DNA of 8,790 bases from assembly GCA_916048115.1 (NCBI GenBank), contig CAJZGQ010000046.1, positions 1 to 8,790 of the forward strand, in the 5' to 3' direction. Numbering within the stretch: position 1 is the first letter of the stretch; each line of letters starts with the position of its first letter. The position numbers and the translations under genes were made by a program. Positions 1 through 6,679 of this stretch are shown in pieces. This stretch comes from an uncultured Streptococcus sp. (lineage in GTDB: Bacteria; Bacillota; Bacilli; Lactobacillales; Streptococcaceae). The notes under the pieces are model-generated. The model was given only the letters and a program-made list of their open reading frames with translations, had not been told where the DNA came from and did no database searches.

Positions 1-32
1 GCTGCCATCCGAGTATATCCGTCAATCTTCAT
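1..32 (-). CDS. aroE: Shikimate dehydrogenase, N-terminal fragment cut by window edge
   Basis: Only the first ten full codons lie inside the window. They read [10 protein letters not shown], which matches the streptococcal AroE opening (MK-DGYTR-AA) as I remember it. AroE reduces 3-dehydroshikimate to shikimate with NADPH, the step directly after AroD. The ATG (minus strand, 30-32) lies inside the end of aroD, giving an 11-nt overlap in a different frame. A GGGAG Shine-Dalgarno sequence (plus-strand positions 40-44) stands 7 nt before the ATG, inside the aroD coding sequence. This supports both the start and translational coupling to aroD. The identification rests on a very short peptide plus the expected aroD-aroE gene order. 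The rest of the gene is outside the window. Confidence 0.85.
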   Translation of the reverse strand, partial: MKIDGYTRMA

Positions 33-699
33 TTAATAACTCCCGAATTCTTCTCATATTTTCAAGAGGAATTTGACCTGGAGCACTTTCATCTCCGACT
101 CTAGCATAAGACCAAGAAGAGCCTGTCAAATCAGCTGTCAAGCGCGAAATCTTCCCGACCTTACCCATGGAAATCGTTACATATTCTTGCTCAGGGTTCA
201 GTGTCTTGAAACCACGCGTATAATTCATCAAGTCAAGAACATCTTGTTCATTGTGGGCCATGACAGATACTTTGACTAATTTTGGAGAAAAGCTGGTCAA
301 TTCCGATAAGATCTCCATCATATTTTCCGGAGTTTCTTGGAAGTTATGGTAGCTGAGAACAAGATTTGAAAATTCCAACATCTCTTCAAAGACTTCACGG
401 TGACTATAATACTCGAAATCGATATAATCCGGATGATAGATGGATTGAATATCTTTCAGGATTCCAACATATTCCTCGTTGGTCAGCTCCATCTCTCCAC
501 CTTCAGCTCGAGTCCGCAAGGTGAATAAAATCTCGCGTCCAGCAAATTTCTCAAAAACTGCAGGAGCAACAGTTAAGATCTCGCTTTTTTCTAAAAAGTC
601 CGCACGCCACTCAATAACATCTGCATCCTCGTAACGCGAACTATCTAGTTGTTGCGCCTCTTCTAAGGAGCGAGGCATAATCGAAACAACTAACTTCAT
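22..699 (-). CDS. aroD: Type I 3-dehydroquinate dehydratase
   Basis: This cytoplasmic enzyme (225 aa, the usual length for streptococcal type I AroD) dehydrates 3-dehydroquinate to 3-dehydroshikimate, the third step of the shikimate pathway, through a Schiff base. The known type I active-site pattern is visible: EWR at residues 30-32, the substrate-contacting [11 protein letters not shown] stretch at 59-69, catalytic His118 in LSYHNF, Schiff-base Lys143 in LVKVSVM, Arg186 in GKISR and Gln209 in SAPGQI. Assignments are by comparison with the enterobacterial enzyme, where the equivalents are His143, Lys170, Arg213 and Gln236. The ATG overlaps the stop of the upstream methyltransferase gene as ATGA (696-699) and is preceded by AGGGTGG (704-710). 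Its stop lies inside aroE. The gene therefore appears to be transcribed from the methyltransferase promoter and translated by coupling. No missing residues or frameshift were seen. Confidence 0.96.
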   Translation of the reverse strand: MKLVVSIMPRSLEEAQQLDSSRYEDADVIEWRADFLEKSEILTVAPAVFEKFAGREILFTLRTRAEGGEMELTNEEYVGILKDIQSIYHPDYIDFEYYSHREVFEEMLEFSNLVLSYHNFQETPENMMEILSELTSFSPKLVKVSVMAHNEQDVLDLMNYTRGFKTLNPEQEYVTISMGKVGKISRLTADLTGSSWSYARVGDESAPGQIPLENMRRIRELLNED

Positions 700-1859
700 A
701 CATCCACCCTAATCGTAAATACTTTTAAGTAATTACTACTTTCTTCTTTCTTGTTCCATCGAAAATCACCCGGAAGTCCGTATTCCGCTACATAGCGATG
801 CTTACGACCTTGAAATCCCTTTTCGATTTGTTTTTTAAATTTATCTTTGGTCACATTTGCCGCATTGGTACTGAGAATCAAGGTCCCACCTGGATTTAAA
901 ATCTCAAGAGCCTCGCTGACCAATCGATGGTAATCTTTAGCGACTGAAAATGTCCGTTTTTTATTCCGCGCAAAGCTAGGCGGATCGAGCACGATCACAT
1001 CATAGCTTAGGTCATGGCGTTTGGCATATTTGTAATAGTCAAAGACATCCATCACGACAAAACAATGAGCATCCAGCGCCAAGCCATTTGCCACAAAATG
1101 CGCTTCTGATAGTTCTCTACTTCTCTTAGCCAGATCGACCGATGTTGTCTCAACTGCTCCACCCATGGCCGCAGCCACAGAGAAGGCCGCCGTATAGGAG
1201 AACATATTGAGCAAGGACTTGCCAGCTGCTAAGCCCTCTACTAAGCTACCTCGAACTTCATGCTGATCCAAAAAGATTCCCGTCATCAAGCCATCATTGA
1301 GAAAGACTTGGTAAGAAACTCCATTTTCAAGAATCAAAAATTCTTGCGGAGCTTCTTCTCCATACACATGGGCCGATTCATAGTCCAAGCCTTTAAAGCG
1401 AATCTTTTCATAGCCCCCTCGGACTTCAGGAAAAACTTCTTGAAAGGCCGCTAAAATGATTTCCTTGATCTGATACACATAAAGGTTGTACCAAGAAAAG
1501 ACAACAAACTCATCATATAAGTCAACCGTAAAGCCGCCAAAACCATCTCCCTCTTGGTTAAAGAGACGAAAAGCAGTTGTCTTCTCATCCTCATAATAAG
1601 AACGACGATATTGCTTGGCTTTGATGAAAAGTTCCATAAAAAAGGCTTGATCAAAAGCAACCAACTCTTGAGAAACAAACCATCCAATCCCTTTATTCTG
1701 CTCAGATAAGTATCCGACTCCGAGGGATTGTCCATCACCTGAAAGCAATTGAATCGCTTGATCCAAGGTGGGAAGCGAATCAAAGTCTTGCTTTTCAAGG
1801 AGCGATTGTCCTTGTTTTAGTTTTCGAGCTACTTGCCGACTGACTGTGAGTTTTTTCAT
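696..1859 (-). CDS. RlmI-like class I SAM-dependent rRNA (cytosine-C5) methyltransferase
   Basis: A 387-aa protein of the COG1092/RlmI family, whose E. coli member (396 aa) makes m5C1962 in 23S rRNA. Visible parts in order: a short basic PUA-like N-terminus (residues 1 to about 70), the family-typical [19 protein letters not shown] (98-116), a middle RNA-binding/linker domain, [13 protein letters not shown] (191-203), SAM-binding motif I around [16 protein letters not shown] (216-231), the acidic VDLA after the second strand (241-244), DVF (271-273), and catalytic motif IV DPPSF (292-296). The C-terminal [14 protein letters not shown] (324-337) completes the Rossmann-like fold. The family is clear; the exact rRNA target in this organism is inferred. 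The start is supported because the first 25 residues resemble the PUA opening and no later in-frame ATG fits. No Shine-Dalgarno sits at normal distance; a consensus promoter ends immediately upstream (see the promoter entry). The gene heads the methyltransferase-aroD-aroE unit and overlaps aroD by 4 nt. Confidence 0.88.
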   Translation of the reverse strand: MKKLTVSRQVARKLKQGQSLLEKQDFDSLPTLDQAIQLLSGDGQSLGVGYLSEQNKGIGWFVSQELVAFDQAFFMELFIKAKQYRRSYYEDEKTTAFRLFNQEGDGFGGFTVDLYDEFVVFSWYNLYVYQIKEIILAAFQEVFPEVRGGYEKIRFKGLDYESAHVYGEEAPQEFLILENGVSYQVFLNDGLMTGIFLDQHEVRGSLVEGLAAGKSLLNMFSYTAAFSVAAAMGGAVETTSVDLAKRSRELSEAHFVANGLALDAHCFVVMDVFDYYKYAKRHDLSYDVIVLDPPSFARNKKRTFSVAKDYHRLVSEALEILNPGGTLILSTNAANVTKDKFKKQIEKGFQGRKHRYVAEYGLPGDFRWNKKEESSNYLKVFTIRVDV

Positions 1860-1866
1860 ACCCTCT

Positions 1867-1895
1867 ATTATAGCAAAAGTCTGCAGTTTTCACAA
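1867..1895 (-). promoter_or_regulatory. Promoter of the methyltransferase-aroD-aroE unit; predicts a leaderless mRNA
   Basis: Read on the minus strand, TTGTGA (1890-1895) is separated by exactly 17 bp from a perfect TATAAT (1867-1872), with an extended -10 TG one base before it (TGCTATAAT). Between the -10 box and the ATG lie only seven bases, AGAGGGT. The usual -10 to +1 distance places the transcription start at 1859-1860, that is, at the A of the ATG or one base before it. The GAGGG in the gap is too close to the ATG to act as a normal Shine-Dalgarno. The promoter is near consensus; the leaderless start is an inference from spacing. Confidence 0.8.
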
Positions 1896-2033
1896 AGAGA
1901 GGCTTTATTTACTGGAACTTTTTTTACCATTTTATCCTAGCTCTCATCATTTAGCTTTGAACGATATAAAATACCGTATCTCTCCTATTTCTTTCCTCTT
2001 CTTTACAGTCATTTTTTTCTTTCTCCATAAAAA

Positions 2034-2044
2034 TGTGGTATACT
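2034..2044 (+). promoter_or_regulatory. Extended -10 promoter of ltaS
   Basis: TGTGGTATACT matches the extended -10 pattern TRTGnTATAAT with one mismatch in the -10 hexamer (TATACT, 2039-2044). No good -35 box lies 16-18 bp upstream: that stretch is a pyrimidine-rich run. An extended -10 element can compensate for this. The predicted start near 2050-2051 gives a leader of about 40 nt. The -10 box is the left half of a small dyad, TATAC-TT-GTATA (2039-2050), which could be an operator or chance. Confidence 0.7.
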
Positions 2045-2073
2045 TGTATATGAAAATTTTTAGGAAATAAGAC

Positions 2074-2080
2074 AAGGAAG
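2074..2080 (+). promoter_or_regulatory. Ribosome binding site deciding the GTG start of ltaS
   Basis: AAGGAAG stands 9 nt before a GTG codon at 2090-2092. There is no ATG at a fitting distance, and the GTG opens the long ltaS frame with a basic N-terminus (MKKITNS), so GTG is the likely start. Confidence 0.75.
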
Positions 2081-2089
2081 TAACATTTT

Positions 2090-4249
2090 GTGAAAAAAAT
2101 TACGAATTCGATACTCAATTTCATGAGTACCAGACTAGGATTTGTCTTGACCCTTCTGCTGCTCTACTGGTTCAAAACCATGTGGGCCTATTCAGTTGAT
2201 TTTAATTTAGACATTCAGGGACCTTATCAGATCTTTTTAGCAGTGATCAACCCATTTCCGGTCAGCTTACTGTTAATCGGTCTAGCACTCTATATCAAAC
2301 CTACCAAGCTCTTTTATAGTTTGGCTTTTGGGATCTACCTTCTCTTATTTATCTGGTTGATTTCCAATTCCATTTATTATCGAGAATTTACAGACTTTGT
2401 AACAGTTAATACCATGTTGGCTTCCAGCAAGGTTTCCGCCGGTCTTGGAGCTGCAGCTTTAGAATTGTTCCGCCCTTGGGATGTGATTTATATTTTGGAT
2501 TTCCCGATTCTAGCTTTCTTCTTCTTTAAGAAATGGATTCGAATGGATAACCGTCCCTTCAATAAACGAGCTAGTTTTGCGATCACATCTTTATCTGCTA
2601 TGCTCTTTTCGGCCAATCTTTTCCTTGCAGAAATTGACCGGCCTGAGCTCTTGACACGTGGGTTCTCAAACTACTATGTTGTTCGTGCCTTGGGTCTTCC
2701 TGCTTTTCTAGGATACAGCGCTAATCAAACTTATGTTGCAAACAAAGAGCGTTCCAAAGCCTCTGAGGCAGATCTAAAACCGGTTGAAGAATATATCCAA
2801 CAGCATTATGCCAAAGCTAATCCTGAATACTTCGGAATGGCCAAAGGCCGTAATGTCATCTACATTCACTTGGAAAGTTTCCAACAATTCTTGATCGATT
2901 ACAAGTTGAAAGTAGACGATAAAGAATATGAAGTGACGCCTTTCTTAAATTCCCTCTATCATTCGAAGGAAACCTTTGCCTTTTCGAATGTCTTTAACCA
3001 AGTCAAGGCAGGGAAAACGTCCGATGCTGAAACCATGATTGAAACTGGGCTCTTTGGACTCAACCAAGGTTCCTTTATGGTTAACTATGGCGGAACCAAT
3101 ACCCAACAGGCCGCACCATTTATTCTTTCGAAAAATGGTTACAACTCTAGCGCTGTTTTCCACGGGAATGCTGGAAGTTTCTGGAACCGAAATACTGCCT
3201 ATAAACAATGGGGCTACAATTACTTCTTTGATGCCAGCTACTTCACCAAACAAAACAGCAGCAACTCCTTCCAGTATGGTCTTAATGACAAATACATGCT
3301 CAAGGATTCCATCAAATACTTGGAAAGATTGCAACAGCCTTTCTATACTAAGTTCATTACGGTTTCCAACCACTACCCTTATACGACTAGCTTGTCAGGA
3401 GATGATCTTGGATTCCCTCTTGCTAAGACACAAGACGAAACCATCAATGGCTATTTTGCGACCGCTAACTACCTAGATTCTTCGATCAAGGCCTTCTTTG
3501 ATTACTTGAAAGAATCTGGTCTTTACAAAAACTCCATCATCGTCCTCTACGGGGACCACTACGGAATTTCAAACTCCCGAAACCCAGCTCTCGCCCCACT
3601 GCTTGGTAAGAACTCTGAAACTTGGTCAAGCTATGACAATGCCATGTTGCAACGCGTACCTTATATGGTAGTCGTTCCAGGTATGGATAAGGGTGGCATC
3701 ATTGATACCTATGGTGGTGAGATCGATATGCTCCCAACCTTAGAACATTTGCTGGGCATTGAGTCCAACAAATTTCTCCAAGTTGGTCAAGATATGCTCT
3801 CACCAGAACATGATCAAATCGTAGCCTTCCGCTCCGCTAACTACTTTGTAACTCCTGAGTATACGAGCTATAGTGGCCGGACCTATTACACAAAAACAGG
3901 TGAGGAAATCACGAACCCAGACGAAAAAACCAAGGAAGAACTGGACAAGATTAGGGAAGCTGCTAACCTTCAATTGAAGATTAGTGATAGCATCCAGACC
4001 GGTGATCTCCTTCGCTTCTTCAAGGGCAATGATCTTGGAAAAGTCAATCCAGAAGATTATTCCTACACCAATTCCTTCAAGGCATTGAAGAAGATTGAAA
4101 AGGAAAAAGGTGACAAATCAACCAGCCTTTATAACCAACGTGGCAACCAGTCCACAGTTGATCTCTTCAAGGCACCAACTTATAAAGAATTGCACCCAGA
4201 AGACGATAGTTCTTCCTCAACAGAGACCAGTAGCAGTTCTTCTAAATAA
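2090..4249 (+). CDS. ltaS: Lipoteichoic acid synthase, membrane-anchored glycerol phosphate polymerase
   Basis: A 719-aa LtaS-type protein. It transfers sn-glycerol-1-phosphate units from phosphatidylglycerol onto the growing lipoteichoic acid chain outside the membrane, releasing diacylglycerol. The N-terminal part has about five membrane segments (approximately 13-35, 46-69, 73-97, 128-147 and 160-181), then a linker and an extracellular sulfatase-fold domain (about 253-555). By alignment to S. aureus LtaS, active-site residues are present: Glu262 (HLESF), Thr310 nucleophile (GKTSDAE), Trp365 and Arg368 (SFWNRN), His427 (VSNHYPY), and Asp489 and His490 (YGDHYG). The S. aureus enzyme (about 646 aa) is released by signal peptidase after an A-x-A site; a comparable site near residues 208-218 (YSANQTYVA) is possible but uncertain. 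After the catalytic domain comes a charged tail ending in a Ser/Thr-rich run (706-719). The gene is monocistronic, with its own extended -10 promoter, GTG start and terminator. It is divergent from the methyltransferase unit and convergent with pulA. Confidence 0.95.
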   Translation: MKKITNSILNFMSTRLGFVLTLLLLYWFKTMWAYSVDFNLDIQGPYQIFLAVINPFPVSLLLIGLALYIKPTKLFYSLAFGIYLLLFIWLISNSIYYREFTDFVTVNTMLASSKVSAGLGAAALELFRPWDVIYILDFPILAFFFFKKWIRMDNRPFNKRASFAITSLSAMLFSANLFLAEIDRPELLTRGFSNYYVVRALGLPAFLGYSANQTYVANKERSKASEADLKPVEEYIQQHYAKANPEYFGMAKGRNVIYIHLESFQQFLIDYKLKVDDKEYEVTPFLNSLYHSKETFAFSNVFNQVKAGKTSDAETMIETGLFGLNQGSFMVNYGGTNTQQAAPFILSKNGYNSSAVFHGNAGSFWNRNTAYKQWGYNYFFDASYFTKQNSSNSFQYGLNDKYMLKDSIKYLERLQQPFYTKFITVSNHYPYTTSLSGDDLGFPLAKTQDETINGYFATANYLDSSIKAFFDYLKESGLYKNSIIVLYGDHYGISNSRNPALAPLLGKNSETWSSYDNAMLQRVPYMVVVPGMDKGGIIDTYGGEIDMLPTLEHLLGIESNKFLQVGQDMLSPEHDQIVAFRSANYFVTPEYTSYSGRTYYTKTGEEITNPDEKTKEELDKIREAANLQLKISDSIQTGDLLRFFKGNDLGKVNPEDYSYTNSFKALKKIEKEKGDKSTSLYNQRGNQSTVDLFKAPTYKELHPEDDSSSSTETSSSSSK

Positions 4250-4253
4250 AAAG

Positions 4254-4281
4254 AATCCCTGAGTTTGAAAACTCAGGGATT
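4254..4281. terminator. Bidirectional rho-independent terminator between ltaS and pulA
   Basis: A perfect 11-bp stem AATCCCTGAGT / ACTCAGGGATT (4254-4264 and 4271-4281) closes a six-base TTGAAA loop. On the plus strand it begins 4 bases after the ltaS stop and is followed by TTAT, with a run of four T counted from within the stem end. On the minus strand it lies 22 bases after the pulA stop and is followed by CTTTTTATTT. It can therefore end both convergent transcripts, more strongly in the pulA direction. Confidence 0.93.
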
Positions 4282-4303
4282 TTATGATTTCTTTAAAAAG
4301 AAC

Positions 4304-6601
4304 TTAGTCTAGGACTTCAAAAACAGAAGCTGTTAAATTCTCCACATAGAATGGTCGTTTATGACGACTATTACCAACCATTAATGTCAATTTATTTGAA
4401 TTTTGGAGGTAATAAGGAAGTCCGCTGGCGTTAAAGATGACCACATACTTCTTGTCTCCTGTTAGTTCATAGATGACAAGACCACTGGTATCTGTCGCAG
4501 ATTGGATAAAGACTTGTTGGTAGATGTTATCATAGCTTTCAAGCCCTAAGACAGGAAGACTTGTCTTCAAGGCGATCAAGCTTCGGATGTAGGCGATCGA
4601 TTCCTTATTCTGACTGACCAAATCCCAATTGACCTGATTCACAAAATCTGGAGCATTGTAGGAATTCATGGCCCGCTCACGATCCAAAGGTGTGATCTCT
4701 CCATCAGGACCTGTCGCTACCAATTTAGTCCGCATAAACTCTTGACCCAATTGCATAAAGGTCATACCCTGGAAGAGCAGATTCATGGCCGTAGCCAACT
4801 CTGAGCGCTTGACCAAGCCTGCTACTTCTTCATTTGGATGGAGGGTCTGAAGCAAGTCATAGAGATTATAATTGTCATGAGCCTCCACATAATTCAAAAC
4901 CTGATTCGGACTTAAATAATGACCCAGTTCCGCACTACCTAGAACAGCACGCGCAACGATATTCTCTGTTGATTTTCGGCTGACAAAGCCACGTTTGATG
5001 GAACCATAAACCTCAGCTCCTTTAATAGCATCGCGCTCCGTGTCGTTAAAGAATCCAATACGTGGCAATTGCGCCGCATTGTCTTTCTTAGCCTTGTCCT
5101 CTGGTGCGAGACCGGTTCCCATGTCCCAACCTTCTCCGTAAAGAAGAATGCGTGGATCCAGAGCATCCATCGCCTCCCGAATAGCATTCATTGTCGTCAC
5201 ATCATGAATGCCCATCAAATCAAAGCGGAAACCATCGATCTGGTACTCTTTTACCCAGTGCGTAAGGGAATCAATCATGTACTTGCGATACATTTCATGC
5301 TCACTTGCCGTCTCATTACCGACACCTGTCCCATTTTGGAAGCGCCCATCTGGCTCCATCCGGTAATAATAATCCGGAACTGTATTTTGGAAAGGACCAT
5401 GCTCCGTTGAGTAGGTATGATTGTAGACCACATCTATGACTACAGAAATCCCAGCTTCATGATAAGCCCGGATCATCGTTTTAAGCTCTTTCATGGTTTG
5501 TTTGGGATTGGATGGATCTGTTGAAAAACTGGTTTCTGGTGCAGAATGATTCTGAACGTCGTAACCCCAATTGTAGGTCACACGACCTTCTTCATCGTAC
5601 TGTTTATAGCGATCAGATATCGGCTGTAATTGCACGACATTGACCCCTAACTGACGGATATAATCAAAGGCAGTCACATCGCCATGGCTATTGACAGTTC
5701 CTTCTTGGCAAGCCCCCAGATAGGTCCCACGCAAAGACTCGTCCACACCTGATGTCGGTGACTTGGTCAAATCCCGAAGGTGCATCTCATAGATCACTGC
5801 TTGACAAGGATTGTCCAGGCGCCAGGGAGTCGCATCGGCGCCTTTTTTAGTGCCCCAATCAAACTGACGATCTGCTCTTGAGAGAATGGCTGAGCGCATT
5901 CCATCGGCTGTCGTGGCAATGCTATAAGGATCGCGCGTCACTTGAGTCTGGTGTTCAAAATGCACACGATAGTGATAAGTCATGCCACTTAAATTTCCTA
6001 GAAAATCTAGAATCCAAACACCTTGGGTGTTTTCTGAATGGTAGCTAGACTCTTGTTTGCCTCGCATCATCGGAATAGTCTTCCAAATAGGCGCATCCAA
6101 GTCTGTTGATTGATAGAGCAACAATTCAACTTTCTTAGCAGTAGGGGCCCACAGCTTAAAGCAATACTCCCCTTCTTCTTCGCGATAACCAAGCCAGCCT
6201 TGATAAGCCCATTTGGTGTCAAATTCCTTGGCATGGGTCGCCATATCGTAGGCATGAGGCTGACGATGACTATAAGCATGACTCGTCAAAGCAGCTTGCA
6301 ATGAATAATAGACAGTATCGTCCCCATCGAGAATCCAAACTTCTCGAACATACCCTTCTGGTAAGAGTTCGATTTCAAAATCACGGGTTTTGGTGAGCCA
6401 ATCTCCCTCTTTAACCAAGACATGACCCCGACTCAAGGCATCCTCACTCTCGTATACCAGATTTCCCTCTACTCCAAAATAATCCAACTTGGAGAAAGAG
6501 ACTGATTTTCCTTCTACTTGATCCTGCCATTGCCACATATCATAGGCAAAATAATTTCCTTTTTGCTTATGAAAATGAAGCTTTACATGGTATTGTCGCA
6601 T
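4304..6601 (-). CDS. pulA: Type I pullulanase, intracellular glycogen/maltodextrin debranching enzyme (GH13)
   Basis: A 765-aa GH13 protein that hydrolyses alpha-1,6 links in pullulan, limit dextrin or glycogen. There is no signal peptide, so it should be cytoplasmic, unlike the large streptococcal surface pullulanases. Visible order: an N-terminal beta-rich domain (about 1-115), a CBM48-like domain (about 133-235, with FKLWAPTAKKVELLLY at 148-163), the (beta/alpha)8 domain (about 265-650) and a C-terminal beta domain. The pullulanase signature is YNWGYDV (343-349), where the commonest form ends in Pro. Conserved region I is DVVYNH (390-395). Region II is GFRFDLMGIHD with nucleophile Asp461, region III YGEGWD with acid/base Glu490, and region IV NYVEAHDN with Asp576. 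The ATG is preceded by AGGA (6609-6612) at 7 nt. It is the last gene after ligA and dgkB. No convincing promoter was seen in the 78-bp gap, so it may be co-transcribed or rely on a weak promoter. Confidence 0.95.
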   Translation of the reverse strand: MRQYHVKLHFHKQKGNYFAYDMWQWQDQVEGKSVSFSKLDYFGVEGNLVYESEDALSRGHVLVKEGDWLTKTRDFEIELLPEGYVREVWILDGDDTVYYSLQAALTSHAYSHRQPHAYDMATHAKEFDTKWAYQGWLGYREEEGEYCFKLWAPTAKKVELLLYQSTDLDAPIWKTIPMMRGKQESSYHSENTQGVWILDFLGNLSGMTYHYRVHFEHQTQVTRDPYSIATTADGMRSAILSRADRQFDWGTKKGADATPWRLDNPCQAVIYEMHLRDLTKSPTSGVDESLRGTYLGACQEGTVNSHGDVTAFDYIRQLGVNVVQLQPISDRYKQYDEEGRVTYNWGYDVQNHSAPETSFSTDPSNPKQTMKELKTMIRAYHEAGISVVIDVVYNHTYSTEHGPFQNTVPDYYYRMEPDGRFQNGTGVGNETASEHEMYRKYMIDSLTHWVKEYQIDGFRFDLMGIHDVTTMNAIREAMDALDPRILLYGEGWDMGTGLAPEDKAKKDNAAQLPRIGFFNDTERDAIKGAEVYGSIKRGFVSRKSTENIVARAVLGSAELGHYLSPNQVLNYVEAHDNYNLYDLLQTLHPNEEVAGLVKRSELATAMNLLFQGMTFMQLGQEFMRTKLVATGPDGEITPLDRERAMNSYNAPDFVNQVNWDLVSQNKESIAYIRSLIALKTSLPVLGLESYDNIYQQVFIQSATDTSGLVIYELTGDKKYVVIFNASGLPYYLQNSNKLTLMVGNSRHKRPFYVENLTASVFEVLD

Positions 6602-6632
6602 AACATTTTCCTATTTCCAATTTGATACCGAA

Positions 6633-6667
6633 GGAACCATTCGCTCGTGAAACACGTACATGGTTCC
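6633..6667 (-). other. Compound hairpin in the dgkB-pulA spacer
   Basis: An 8-bp inverted repeat, GGAACCAT (6633-6640) and ATGGTTCC (6660-6667), encloses a second small stem, CGTG-AAA-CACG (6646-6656). The element sits just after the dgkB stop and about 30 bases before the pulA start, leaving the pulA Shine-Dalgarno unpaired. Neither strand has a T-run directly after the stem (on the plus strand a T-rich stretch begins several bases later), so it is not a canonical terminator. It could be an RNA processing or stability element, a weak attenuator or a protein site. The pairing is seen directly; the function is unknown. Confidence 0.6.
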
Positions 6668-6679
6668 GACTATTTGTTT

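Noticed and set aside
2002..2031. Second ltaS promoter, TTTACA (2002-2007) with CATAAA (2026-2031)
   Set aside because: The -10 box is weak and the extended -10 at 2034-2044 is clearly better.
1768..2070. 100-codon plus-strand frame running from the methyltransferase gene into the intergenic region
   Set aside because: It is mostly antisense to the methyltransferase and crosses both promoters; the hydrophobic tail comes from the pyrimidine-rich DNA. No initiation signal was seen.
2945..3476. Open frames of 142 and 145 codons overlapping ltaS on both strands
   Set aside because: They sit within the conserved catalytic part of ltaS, show no family features, and are explained as alternative-frame shadows.
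4304..6601. Cell-surface pullulanase (SpuA-like virulence factor)
   Set aside because: No signal peptide, no LPXTG anchor, and far too short for the surface form; it fits the intracellular enzyme.
6648..6660. CcpA cre-like sequence upstream of pulA (TGAAACACGTACA)
   Set aside because: It is 13 bases long, with the central CG displaced relative to the 14-base cre consensus, and most of it is explained by the hairpin. Catabolite control of pulA is plausible but not shown here.
6602..6679. Dedicated promoter for pulA
   Set aside because: The best pair (TTTCAC with TATCAA) has a 19-bp spacer and a poor -10 box; not good enough to annotate.
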